A stretch of 64,000 bases of DNA from Rhizoclosmatium globosum (taxonomy: Eukaryota; Chytridiomycota; Chytridiomycetes; Chytridiales; Chytriomycetaceae): NCBI GenBank assembly GCA_002104985.1, contig MCGO01000102.1:62001-126000 (forward strand). Reading direction: 5' to 3'. Position 1 is the first letter of the stretch. The number at the start of each line of letters is the position of its first letter. Positions 38,226 through 49,497 of the stretch are shown piece after piece. The position numbers were made by a program, and so were the translations under genes. The notes below the pieces were generated by a model. That model saw only the letters and a program-made list of their open reading frames with translations, did not search any database and was not told where the DNA came from.

Positions 38226-39593
38226 ATGGATCCGTACGGCCACCACCTCCCACCCGCGCACTACCCACCGCCCGTCCACTACGCGCCACCACCACCACGC
38301 GACCCCCGCGACGACTACTACGGCGGGCCACCACCACCACCACCTTCGCGCTACGACGACCGGCGCTACGACGACCGACGGGACTTTGACCGCAGAGACG
38401 ACTACTACCGCCGCGACCCACGTGACGATTACAGACGAGACGACTACAGACGACGACGGTTTGTTTTTGTTTTTGGTGTTTGCTGTTAAAACTATCCTCA
38501 AAATCACTCTCCTTCCCAGTGACTCCCGCTCCCGCTCGCCTCCAAGACGTTACGATGACCGTGGCGGTAGAGACAGATTCAGAGACAGCAGACCTCCTAG
38601 ACGTAACATCTCTCCTTCGGCGAGGGTACATAACTTCTCCCATCTGCTTGGCCTGTCCATAACTCTAACTGTTGAAAAATTCGAAAAGGGCGTCCCAGAA
38701 CCATGCAATGTCCTCGGTGTCTTTGGTCTCTCTATTTTGACCCGTGAAAGAGACTTGGAGAAGTTGTTTGGAGAGTTTGGACCCATCAAGGATATTGCTA
38801 TCCTGTTTGACAAGCAGACACAAAAGTCGAGAGGCTTTGGGTTTATTACTTTTGAGGATGTTGAGGCTGCTACTAAGGCTAGAGAAGGTAAATCTGAGTT
38901 CAGTGCGAAGTGGTGGCTATTTCATTGGTTGTGTTTGGGGCTGGGCAAAGGACAGAGTGAAAGAAGTGCAGTGGAGGTGGGGCTCAGCTAATAAGAGTGC
39001 GTTGTCAGAGGAAGATTAGTGACGCTAAGAGATCATGTGTGACGAACGGAGCCAAGTTTCAGGAATGGCGCAGCTGTCAAATCTATATACGACGGACAGT
39101 TTTACTAAATTATTCGTATAGCTATGAATGGTTACGAATTCAATGAACGTAGAATGCGTGTCGACTTTTCACTCACCAAGAGAGGCCATGATTCAACGTA
39201 AAGTGCCTCTTTCTTCTCCTCAAAAACTCCTCAATACTTGCATCAAAAAACCATCAAAACTTCCTTTTTTGCTTCCCTTCAAACATTCAACCTTCAAAAC
39301 CACTCAACTTCAAATTACTTGACATTCAACTCATCAAAATTTCTCTCTTTCAACATCAAAAACAACATATCAACAGACCCGGACAGTACATGGGCCGACC
39401 AGATCAAGTGAGAGATGGAGGACGTCCACGTGGGGATGATGTGGGTGGTAGACGTGACCGTGAGCGTGGTGATCGTGGAGACGACAGACGCGAACCAGAT
39501 GCAGGTGCGGCCGCTCCTGCAGCATTTGGTGGAGAAGGGGCGGGAGAGGGACGTGCTCGTGGAAGAAGCTACTCTCCAGCACCAAGAGACTGA
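38226..39593 (+). CDS. tra2: Tra2-like SR splicing factor (RS-RRM-RG)
   Basis: Exons 38226-38458, 38520-38625, 38689-38887, 39122-39197 and 39377-39593 join in phase to 276 residues. The N-terminus is Pro-rich and then RD/RY-rich (RYDDRRYDDRRDFDRRDDYY) with a short RSRSPP segment. One RRM follows with RNP2 NVLGVFGLS and RNP1 SRGFGFITF, then AREAMNGYEFNERRMRVDFSLTKR and the Tra2 linker GHDSTPGQYMGRP. The tail is RG/RD-rich. Transformer-2 proteins bind GAA-rich exonic enhancers and promote exon inclusion. That is relevant in a genome with many short exons, including a 9-nt one in this window. The intron at 38888-39121 (234 nt) is the longest. Confidence 0.88.
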
Positions 39594-39707
39594 ATAGCCA
39601 ACATTCTAGTGTGCTTTAGTTTTGGTTTCTGTGTTTTTTAGTTTGTTTTTTTAATGTTATTCGGTTGGGAAGGAAAGGGGAAGAGTTGAGGAATAAAAGA
39701 TTCAAAA

Positions 39708-40362
39708 ATGACCAAGCAGTTGAGAGCCACTGTGTTTGATATCCTCCACAGCCACGGAGTCTATGAAGAATTCATTGCCGAGCTGTCAAAGCCACTTCCT
39801 CCAAAACCAACCAAGAAAGATCAGGAAGAGACTGCGGACATTTGGTCGATTGAGATCAAGGCTAAAGGTGGGTTCCCTCTGATACTGTGATCATTGAAAT
39901 CTTACCCAATCCAATCCAATCCAAAAAGAGGGAATCTGCAAATTCAGCAAACCACTCATTATCGCAACTGAAGCAACTCCGTCAACCCGCGTCGTTCGTC
40001 TGGCCCATTCGTGGTGAGTCACCCAATACACAACCAACACTAGGTCGAACCCACGAGTATGTTGACCAATTCAAACCAGGGCCGATGTCTGGGACGTAAC
40101 GTATGATCCACTCTACGAATACAGCCTCGTCCGCACTACTGCTCTTCCAAACACATGGGACTGGATCCCTGTGAATCGGTACAGCACGCATCAGGATGGA
40201 TTCACTGTATTTGAGACGAAGGAACAGGTGGATGAAGCTGTACAGTATTCGGAGGATTGGGCTCGTGTGTTGGTTGAGAGAGGGTATGGTGATGTTGGGC
40301 AGGCTCAGATCGTGAGACTTGGAGCTCCACAACCTGTTGTGCAGATGCAGTCGCGTTTGTAA
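39708..40362 (+). CDS. Hypothetical protein, 175 residues, three exons
   Basis: Exons 39708-39867, 39929-40013 and 40080-40362 splice in phase and give a coherent protein. The N-terminus is helical (TKQLRATVFDILHSHGVYEEFIAEL) with a KPLPPKPTKKD linker. The middle is beta-rich (GICKFSKPLIIATEAT, RVVRLAHSWADVWDVTYDPLYEYSL), and the C-terminus is FETKEQVDEAVQYSEDWARVLVERGYGD. The aromatic-rich WADVWDVTYDPLYEY segment and the coupled exon phases argue that it is real. I do not recognise a family. It follows the Tra2-like gene by about 115 nt on the same strand. Confidence 0.6.
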
Positions 40363-40601
40363 TTTATGTGTGTAAATAAAAGGAATTGTTTTCTGTATGC
40401 GTTTACTAACGCGTCTTTCAATTGATTTGTTAGAGAAGTAGGTGCTGGCCAATCATAAGGCGGGTTGATTGTAAGGGATTTTCCAGCAACAATCAGTTCT
40501 TCTGGAAGAGAGACGATAGAGAGTTTTTTCAGAGGCGACTCCCTTTTCATCATTGCTAGCTGGAATCTTCATTTTCGTTTTGAACTAGTTCCTATTCAAA
40601 G

Positions 40602-43143
40602 ATGTCAGCTACAAAGGGAGGGCACAACGTGAGTATATTAGCTTTCTCTTTGGATTAAACACACAGATGGTACAACTCACAATGAGGATTCCTCGCGTTC
40701 CCTCTCAATATTCTTTCGTTTGATCGAACCACGTTCTGACTCTCTCTTCTCCTCCCTCAAATCCAAAACCCCCCACACACAAATACCTTCACAATATATT
40801 AGACGCCCTTCCTCCTCTTTGCCAAACTCATGGAAGTCATCCACCTCGAAGACATCAAACACCACTTCAAAGTATACCCGAAATCCTTCCGCGGCGAATC
40901 AGCAATCGCAACAATGACCGACAAGCTCGGGTTCGACAAGACCGAAGCCTCTGAATGTCTCTCTGGTGTTCTCTTTGCCCAACTTATCATCAACGTGGAT
41001 AAACCGCGTGATACTGAGTTGAAACCAAAAAGTATTTATTGCTTGAGTGTGAAGGGTGCGCTTGTTTTGAGAGATGTGAAGGCGAAGCGGTTGATTAATG
41101 AGACACCGGAGGCTGTGTATGCTGGTCACCCTGTCGTACGGACGAATTTGGTTTATGTGGATCGTGATAACGATGGGAATCTAGTTCAGTGTCCGACAAC
41201 CATGAATTTGATTTTCAAGTATTGTCTTGGTGATAAGGTGAATTTCTTTTTATTCCGTTGGACAACAATCTCATTAATTCAAACGATAAAATAGGTTCCC
41301 AATTTTCACAAATTTGAAAACCCGAACCTTGTGTACACTGAGGGAACTCCTGAAGTCGAAAGCATTGAGGGTACCAATGGACAAGTTACCATTTGGCCTC
41401 TCTTTGTCAAAGATAAAGCCGTCCGTTTGAAGGCTTATACGCACGCGTTTTCTGGAACGGCGTGTGTCGATTGGATCCTTCGCTGCACCAGTGTCGTTTC
41501 ACGTTTGGAGGCCATCGCTATTGCTTCCCACTTTCTCAACAAGGACTGGATAACTTGCGTGAACCCGGATGACGCTGTAACTCCTGTTGCTGGAAGTCCC
41601 GCAAGCGTTGTTTTCCCCAACATGGATCAGGTTATTAAGGACAGTATCAAAGCAATTTACCAGCCCACTCCGGCGGGGGCAAAGTATCTTGGATGGAACC
41701 CCGAGAGAGAGATGCCAGGCCTTACGAGTGCCATGAACACTCTCTTTACAAGAAAAAAGAGCGAGCTCACAGAGTCGTCAAGACAATCCTTGAACAACGA
41801 GTCAGCAAGAAACTCCGTCAACGAAACCAACAGAAAATCTAACTCATCCACTAAGGAAGGATCTGAAATAAGCAGTTGAGTCCAAATTTTCCCTTTTTGT
41901 GGGTCTCCTGATGGTTCTGACAGAAAATCCTGCTTCCAAATCACTCAACTTCATAGCCGGAACTGAAGAAGACGCAGAGTTGTATGGATGGGAAAGTTGC
42001 CACACGAACTTGATTTCAATGGATGGAACAAAATCAAAATCGAAGGCGACAAGCGCAGCCCCAAGTGTTGCAGGAAGCGTGACCAGCTCATCCCCCGCCG
42101 TCAACAAAGACATTGACAACCCAATCACGAAAATTCTACACGCAGCCCGCCCTAAAGTTCACGCCATCAAAAAACTCGCCGCTGCAAACCACAAAGACTC
42201 CCCTGAATTCCTCCCTATGGACCCATCTCTCCCCCGCGACCCGCTCGTTCTCCAACTCAAAGAACGCACCCACAATCTCCGTTTAGTCATGATCCTCGAA
42301 AACCCGGAGTTGAGGGAACAGTTCCGCAAATACTGCTTGTTCATGTATTCCCAAGAGAACTTCAACTTCTGGAGCGAGGCCGACGCGTACCGACGATTAC
42401 ACTGTAAAGGCAACGAGCTGGTTATCCCCGGACAACCCATCCGCACAAAGGAGCCAGGAGACCCAACGATCGATGAGAAGAAGGTCATCCCCCCGCGATG
42501 GCAGATTGTCGCACATGCCATGAGTCTGTACTTGAAGTACATTGTCGATGACGGGCCATACGAGATCAACGTTGGTATCATCCGGAAAAAGAACATCACG
42601 GCGACTGTAGCCACAGACGACTTGATGCCGTATTTCGAGCTAATCAACCCTGAAAACATCATCACCGAGAACATGATTGAGCCAAAGACAGTGTTGCTTC
42701 CAGGCACGGAACCAATGCTTGTGAGTCGACTTCCAGCAGTGGAAAAAAACGCGCAGTTGCTGATTACGGCGAGTTTGTTTGATGTTGCTGAGAACCATAT
42801 CTTTCAGCTTATGGCGACGGACTCTGTGCCTAAATTTTTGAAGACGACTGCGTATCATAATACAATGAGTGCGTTGATTAAGGCGGGGACTTTGAAGACG
42901 TTTGGGGAGGAGGATGTTGGAGGTGGGGAGCGTAGGGAGAGTTCGACTGCTGCGAGGGCGACGCGTAGTGCAAGTGATGCAAAGTCACCGAATGCGGAGT
43001 CTATTGAAGAGGGAGGGGATGGGGCGAATGGATATGAGGCGCCGAAAGCAGATTTGGCAAAGTTTGCGGCGGAGAAGAAGAATAGTATTGCTGCAGATGC
43101 GGTGCAGTTGGCGGCATCGAAGGAAACTGAGCAATCAATTTAG
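40602..43143 (+). CDS. DEP-DEP-RGS regulator of G-protein signalling (Sst2/FlbA-like)
   Basis: Exons 40602-40628 (27 nt), 40803-41237, 41295-41874 and 41924-43143 give 753 residues. A first fungal DEP domain (KVYPKSFRGESAIATMTDKLGF...AKRLI) and a second (VTIWPLFVKDKAVRLKAYTHAFSGTACVDWILRCTSVVSR...FLNKDWI) are followed by a Ser-rich linker. A C-terminal RGS domain follows, LRLVMILENPELREQFRKYCLFMYSQENFNFWSEADAYRRL...AHAMSLYLKYIVDDGPYEINV, with an insert of about 30 residues after RRL. Sst2-type proteins are GAPs for pheromone/nutrient G-alpha subunits; DEP domains tether them to receptors. The third intron removes an in-frame TGA (AGT-TGA at 41875), which confirms the join. The C-terminus is acidic and Ser/Ala-rich. 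Confidence 0.88.
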
Positions 43144-43313
43144 GAGAGAGAAAGGGGAATTACACAACACAATCGCGTATATTTGGAAGTATAACTTTTT
43201 TCATACATTTGGCATGCAAAGCGACGAACAATAAACTCTTATGATTTTACGATTTGAATTTCAATAAAATGTTACCCTTGGAATAACTTTGAAACAGTCA
43301 TATATACAATTTA

Positions 43314-45429
43314 TTATCCGTGTAACTTCCAAAATAGCCTCCACGCAGGTTCAGACCGCCCTTTCCACCGTATTCCTCCAGCAAGCTCAAACCCCAACAA
43401 ACCCAAATAAGCGTACGGCTCCTTTTCCACCGATTCCCCATCCTCTCCAACAAGAGACATAACACTCATACCCAACTCCAACCCCTCACTCCACTCCCGT
43501 TGTCTCCACTCCTGCCCCCCTTCCCCCACACCCCGCATTTCAAAAACCATACGCCGCATACACTGAAACATCACACTAGTAGACCCAGACTTCGACCCTT
43601 CAATCTCAACAACCTTCCCCAAAACCTCCGTCCCCCGCATCGCCAACCCTACCAACCTCTCTTTATCCACCAACCCCGCCTCAATCAGACCCCGCCACGC
43701 CGGATCCATCCGACACATCACGAACCAACACACGATGCACGATTCAAACAGGTGATACACGAACTGCGTGAACACTGCGCTCCCGAAATACGCGTTGCAT
43801 TCGGACTCTGCGTAAAAAAAGAGATGGATTATTCGGTGTGCTGAGTCTATGCATTGTCTTGAGGCTGTGAGGATTGATTGTTGGTGGTGTGTGCTTTGGA
43901 AGCGTGGGGTGAAGGAAGGGAGGGAAGTTAGGTAGAGGGTTGGTCTGTGTAGAATAGAGAGGGTTGAGAAGGTGAGGAGGTTGAGGCCGTAGGTTTGGAA
44001 TAGGTAGCGGTTTGATATTGGTGTCAGGAGGGTTTTGAAGGTTGTTGAGTCTTCATGGGTTATTTCGAGGGGGAGGAGGAGATGAGGAGGAGGGAGGGGC
44101 ATTTTGAGAGGGTTGACTTTAAAGATGCGAGGAGATGTTTAGTTGTGGGTGATTCGAGAATCTGGAGGGGAGAAGAGGGCGGTTGGAGTAGGGACTGTCG
44201 GTTTTTGTATACGATTTCGCTTAGTTCACAGATCCATTTTACCGCGGGAGAGTCTTCGAAAATGGGTGTTCCGTGATTGTCGAGTACTTTGGTTGGAGCC
44301 TTCACACCATTTCCTTGAACAATAAAGTGAAGTATTGCTTCTGGATTTTGGCCCAAGTCCGTCATGTACCATCCATACAAAGCCCAAAACGCTCGCCGTC
44401 GGTCTTCCTTTTGTCTCGGAGTAAGGTTGAGCAACCAAGGTGAATCATCTGGATCCACGTCCAGTCTCAGAATACGTATAGTTTCAAGCCCTAACTTAAG
44501 AAACTTTTGACCTACAGCTGGTTGGCCCTTATCTGAATGCCGGGTTTTAGTTCAATCGAAAAATAAGGAAAGAGGGAAACTCAACGTAAAGAAAACAGAA
44601 ACAGGTACGCGTATGCCTTCGCCATTTCCAGGCAAGGCGTGCAACCCGACATTCTAAATAATGATTTTCTCGCACGTTGGAATAGTGAAAATGCGACAGA
44701 TTCTGGTAGAGGGGGTTATGGGAATGAGCTGCCATTGCGCACACAGCCAGCCTATTACGATGACAGAATAAGAAGTATATTCAAAAACTTCAAGATGAAG
44801 AGGGGATATCCTCACCGCAAGTAAGCAGGCTGTGAAAAGAATGTATTCAGAAAGTGGTCTCCATCCATTCCAAACCAAATTGGCAACTTTGTTCCGTTTG
44901 CAGTACATAGAGTCCAAGCTAATTGAAAGTCGTCTGATGTGGGCATTAAATCAGGATCTTCGATTGTCCAGTCTGACATGAACGGATTAGGTTGGTCCAA
45001 GATTGGGGTATTGAATGCCTGCAGGAGTTGGTTCAAGGCATTCGCTGTTGTTGATCCAGGTTCTAACGAAGCAATAGGTGGTGATTCTGAGCTTGTGTAG
45101 TAGTGCAGAGTGGAAGGTTGACACTGTGTCTCTATTTGCTTAAGTGAGGCTGATGCTATCCGGCAGTCCTGGCCCACGCTGTGTAGCTCGCACAAACGGC
45201 AAACAGTTCGACCAGGAAGAGTTGTGCATTTCCAGTTGTTGGTTGCACATCGTCGGCATGGATCAGCTGACTTTGACTCAAAGTCATTCGGTTTTGCTAC
45301 ATATGCAAAGAAGCAGCGATCGGTTGTTCCAGCCGAAAGGCATCGACGGCAGTGCGTGAATCCAACGTCAACTTGGCACTTTCGTCGCACTCGTTGGCAT
45401 TCCCTGCATGGTTTTGTCCTTGGTGGCAT
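43314..45429 (-). CDS. Double zinc-cluster transcription factor, paralogue 1 (two C-tract frameshifts)
   Basis: Exons 44816-45429, 44586-44751 and 43314-44532. Residues 6-35 form one Zn2Cys6-type cluster (CRECQRVRRKC...CRRC...C), and residues about 57-90 a second (CRRCATNNWKC...CRLC...C). The conserved middle has WTIEDPDLMPTSDDF, WFGMDGDHFL, DVDPDDSPW and NLTPRQKEDRRRAFWALYG (fungal-TF middle homology). The C-terminus is GGIRWKGRSEPAWRLFWKL. Two C5 tracts (44711-44715 and 44069-44073) each lack one C compared with the paralogues at 51204 and 53797. Adding one base to each gives exactly 666 residues, the same as paralogue 3. Both lesions are in homopolymers, so an intact gene with assembly errors is as likely as a pseudogene. 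Confidence 0.75.
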
Positions 45430-45535
45430 TTAAATAGTTATTGTTTCCCAAGCTTCAAGCACAAAAAGAGCATTCGAGAATGAGACTGGTATTTATTAAG
45501 ATCTATGTACAAAAAACAGAAAAGGATAATAGGCG

Positions 45536-46228
45536 TTACAGCTGCTGTTGAGCAAGAAGAGCCCTGTGAGATTCAGTAAGTTGCAGTTCAAGCAGAGCCA
45601 CACGCCTTTTCAAATCTTGTTCTCTTTGGTTGAAGGAAGCAGCATCGTTTTCAAGCACCGCAATTCGCACAGTCAAAGCCGACTTGTCCGACTCAAGCAC
45701 ATCAACCTTGTGTTCCAAATCCTCGACTTTTGCGGCTTTTCGGGCACGCGACTTTCGGGCAGCTTCCGTGTTTCGAGCACGTTTTGTAGCGGCTTCGTCG
45801 AGTTCTTGGACTGGAGCCCGTCGCTTTTTAGAGCATTCCTTTTCCATTGTTGGTGATGGAATAAACTCGGAATCAGAGGCAAACATGGTTGAGTGTGTTG
45901 ACAGGGTGGGTGAGAGAGTGGTTGAAGTTGGTGCAACCAACGACGAAGGTGCACTTGGAATGGCAGGGAACGAAGACATTCCCTCAAGCCAGGTCATCCA
46001 GTCGGAATCCATTGGAAGCCCTGAAGCAGCTGATGCATCAAATTCGAGAGGTGGCAGGAAGTCAAGTGGTGAGATGCTTGACGTGTCCATTGAGAGAGCA
46101 CCCATCCAATCAGAAGGTGTTGTTGATCCAAGGATCGATGCAAAGGTTTCATCCTTGACTGGTGCAGAAGAACTAGTGGCTGGTGGCACAGAGGCTGGAG
46201 CAGATTGCTTTACTTTGACGTAGCACAT
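45536..46228 (-). CDS. Gcn4/CPC1-like bZIP transcription factor
   Basis: A 230-residue single-exon protein. The C-terminal basic region is ATKRARNTEAARKSRARKAAKVEDLE, with the N-x-x-A-A-x-x-S-R signature of Gcn4-type bZIP factors. A leucine zipper follows (VDVLESDKSALTVRIAVLENDA...LLELQL). Upstream is an acidic, hydrophobic activation-type region (DWMTWLEGMSSF, FASDSEFIPSP). Gcn4/CPC1 factors drive amino-acid biosynthesis genes via TGACTC sites. The 5' flank contains a TGACTCA site and two short uORFs in the leader, consistent with Gcn4-style translational control. Confidence 0.85.
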   Translation of the reverse strand: MCYVKVKQSAPASVPPATSSSAPVKDETFASILGSTTPSDWMGALSMDTSSISPLDFLPPLEFDASAASGLPMDSDWMTWLEGMSSFPAIPSAPSSLVAPTSTTLSPTLSTHSTMFASDSEFIPSPTMEKECSKKRRAPVQELDEAATKRARNTEAARKSRARKAAKVEDLEHKVDVLESDKSALTVRIAVLENDAASFNQREQDLKRRVALLELQLTESHRALLAQQQL

Positions 46229-46933
46229 TTGGTTTCAGACTTGTAGAAGATGTAGTCTCACGTAAGGTTACTAGGTGGAAAAATCGGTAGGACCTTGGGT
46301 GGGAGAAGGTGAGTCAAAACTGCCTCTTTCCTTTTGAATGTTTTGCTGGAAAGTGGAGATGGCCAGTGTGAGTCATTCTGATTCACATTTGGCCAAACTT
46401 ATCAATCACTTTGTCACGTGATTTAGGACGTTTAACCTTTTCTTGCCAGATGTTTCTCGTTCCTTCTTTTCTCAACTTCCTTCACCTTTTCCATACGTCT
46501 TCCGACTGTAAACTGTGCAATATCTGCTCAATTTCTATCATGTTTCGTGCTTCCGGAATGAGAATGTTACAAATTGATCTCAAACCAATCTCCACAATTG
46601 GAGAGAAAAGCCAGCTCATTGTGACGCATCATGGCCATCCAGGCCATGTGTCGATTTTTCAGCGACATCGTGCGGATGATAAATAATCATAATGTTCTCA
46701 TTCTAGTAAGACAAGAATGGCCAGATCAAAAAAAGAGAAAGTGTGCAATAAATTCCAAGACTCTGGTACATTCCGTAAGTGTCCTAAATTGCCGGCGACG
46801 ATTCGGGAACAATCGCGGCGACAGTTTCAACAACAAAGTGACAAATCTGAATAATCAACAAATCAACTAGATTTTTATACATGTTCCACTTATAAAGAAT
46901 ATGTTATACATATTCTATGTGCGATTATGAAAG
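46229..46933. promoter_or_regulatory. Divergent promoter with uORFs and Gcn4-type site for the bZIP gene
   Basis: On the minus strand, upstream of ATG 46228, there is a start-stop uORF (ATGTGA, 46383-46388) and a 20-codon uORF (46314-46376; MTHTGHLH start). A TGACTCA motif, the Gcn4/AP-1 site, overlaps the second uORF start (46370-46376). A CACGTG box lies at 46415-46420. On the plus side, it is the promoter for the gene at 46934. Transcript ends are unknown, so leader membership of the uORFs is inferred. Confidence 0.5.
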
Positions 46934-49380
46934 ATGCTCCAAGAAGAAAGCCAAGCACCACCACCAACTCTCTTCACCGAAACGCCCATCTTCTCCACTG
47001 GTCGCAATTCAATTCTTGGATATTCGATTGCATGGTACTCGAACCCTTTCCTCTTTCACCTATCAGCTAACTCTCAACCAAGTCCCCACTGCAACGCCAG
47101 ACTACTTCCCTGTGAATCCTGCGACCAACTAATGGCATACAACGCACTTGCCAATCAATGCACGAATGATATCCATCAACCAGCTGTCATCGCCGCAAAC
47201 GACTTGGACCTTCCATCCACATTCTGTATCCACTGTGGATGTCTAAATGTGCGTGACGATACCATGCGAGCCCGTGCAGGGTTAGATAATGTCTGGCCGC
47301 TGGACGAGCGTGTGATGGTGTGTGTTTGTCGTAGTTACCTTGGAGTGTTTTACGGTTGTTGAAACTTGACTGGTTAGATCGGAATACAACTTTCAGTTTG
47401 CGGCGAGGCTCGTTATCTTGAATACAAGATGGAACAATATCGTGTTGTTGCGCGCGTGTTGGATACGAAACGTGAGTTTGTGTGTTGTTTTGGGTTGGGC
47501 TGACAGTTGTGAATGTTAAGGAAGATCTGCGAAGCGGTTTGGAGCTAGGGAACGAGGAAGACAGAAAAGAGAGGAATCAAAACGGAATGCGGCTGATGAT
47601 GAGATGGATAGCTTGAATTCCAGAAAAGAGCCAACATATTCAGAAGGAGTTCAACTTGAGAATCTAGAGGCGGACCCAACAGCTCCAGTAAAGAAGATTG
47701 GAAAGAAAAGGAAAATAATTCAAGAGCTTCGAGCTAAAGCGAAGGGAAAGGGAAAGAGTGATGTGGCGGATGGACTCATTCAACCGAAACTGATTGGAAC
47801 CGTAACGCCCAACCTCAAAGATTCACGCAATGAAAAGTTGGGAGTGCCATCTGCTGAAGTTAGTGTGAAACCCACTGTCCCGACAACCTCTGCAGCTCCA
47901 ATCCCCCCTACATCACCGTCCGTCAAGACAAAGAAAAAGAAGAGAGGAAAGCGGAAGACAGAGAGAAAATCTGATGAGATGGACATAGATACTTCAACGG
48001 CCTCTCGCGTTGAACCAGTCCCCGCAGCTTTACCTCCACAACAGCCTCAACCACAAATACAACAACCGGAATCCACTGTCGAAGAACCGAAAACGAAGAA
48101 AAAGAAGAAGCCATTCAATCGAGTGAGAAAACCTCGTGTTGAAGCTATTTCTGTTGCGATTGCAGAAACTATTTCGGAAAACATTGAAGCTACAAATATC
48201 GTGAACAATATTCCTCCGTTGGTTTCGGGGCCTACAAACACCGTACCTGCTGCCATTATTTCTGAGCCACCAGATGTTATTCAACAACCACCTCTGCAAC
48301 AGCCAGCACCCCTGCCAGAAACTACTCCTCCTGCTCCTCTTATTTCTCTTCAGCCAACTCGTAAAAGAAAACTCATATCCCTTGAAACATCTGACGACGA
48401 TGACGAAAAATCCGAAATTGAAATTCCACAAAACCCATCAACCAAACAGCAACCTCCCACTTTGAATCCCTCTGAGCCACCCTCTAAATCCAAAAAGTGG
48501 CGGTCCAAACAACGAACCAGAACACCCGCGAAATCCCAGCTCTTGACAACACTCCACAATTATTCAGTCGAAACACTGGAGACACTGCTATGGAGCCTAC
48601 GTACACAGCTTGTAAAAATACAGGCTTTGGAGTATATCCCAACATGGAGGCATGGACAATACTGTTTGGATTGGTGGCAGCATCGAGGGCGCGTCTTTGC
48701 GAGTGGGTGTAAATTTATACGTAGCTTAGAGACTGTGTATCGTGTGAACACACAAGAAAATCGGGAGGTGGAGGAGGGCGAAGTTGAGGAGAGTGTTGTT
48801 TCCAAGGTGAGATACAGAAGCTAGTTTTCTTTGTCAACCCGGAAACTCAAATTGTTCGAAACTAGAGTATTCTTTCGTTGGCGAACGAAGTTTTGATGAA
48901 CGTCAAGCCGCATGTTAGACTGTTTCGAAATATCCGCGAGAGAGTTGTTGGAACGGATGGGTCGACTTTGGTAACGGGCTTAATTTTGCGAGAGATAGAA
49001 ACACTTCAGGAAACGTTTGTGGAGGATACGAGGCGGCAGGTTTTTCAAAGGACCAAGGTGATTCGATCAGAAATTTCAAGGCTTTGGCGAGAAATTGGGT
49101 TGTGGAATGACGAATGTACAAGTGTGAAAGAGCTGTCATGGAAGCAGGAGGTTTTTGCTGTCACTAAAATGTGAGTACTCTCGTTGAAACTTGAGTTTAT
49201 TGAGTCTGAACTTCTCTTTTTACTAGGCTCATGAAAGACACTGGCGAGGATTCAGACCTTCAAGACATAAAAGAAGACTTTGAAAGCAGTCTTAAAGAAG
49301 AGCAAATACGTGAAAATGCAAGAGTTAAATTGTTTGGCTTGTTGTGGTTATATCGCTTGTGGATGTCAAGCATCTTTTGA
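46934..49380 (+). CDS. Lys-rich nuclear-type protein of unknown function, 740 residues
   Basis: Exons 46934-47317, 47378-47471, 47521-48806, 48866-49170 and 49227-49380 are all in phase. The N-terminal region has a CxxC...CxxC pattern that may bind zinc (LPCESCDQL...FCIHCGCLNV) and then QLSVCGEARYLEYKMEQYRVVARVLDTKR. The long middle exon is low-complexity with many basic clusters (KKIGKKRKIIQEL, KTKKKKRGKRKTERK, EEPKTKKKKK) and an acidic patch (ETSDDDDEKSEIE). The C-terminal part is helical (TLHNYSVETLETLLWSLRTQLVK; LILREIETLQETFVEDTRRQVFQRTKVIRSEISRLW). It looks nuclear. I do not recognise a family. The last exon's end at 49380 is 118 nt before the next ATG. Confidence 0.7.
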
Positions 49381-49497
49381 GGGACATTTATACTGTTCTG
49401 TTTCTACCTTAATAATTAATTGCTTTATTGGGCAAGCCTTGAAGTTCAGCCTCCAAAATAAGAGTGAAAATTTGACTTCTCCTGAACACTCCCCAAC

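Noticed and set aside
38148..38643. Minus-strand frames with Val/Trp runs opposite the Tra2-like gene
   Set aside because: Complement of the RD/RY-rich N-terminus; no independent support.
46631..46870. Plus-strand frame between the bZIP gene and the Lys-rich gene
   Set aside because: No domain, no convincing codon pattern or splice partner; left as promoter.
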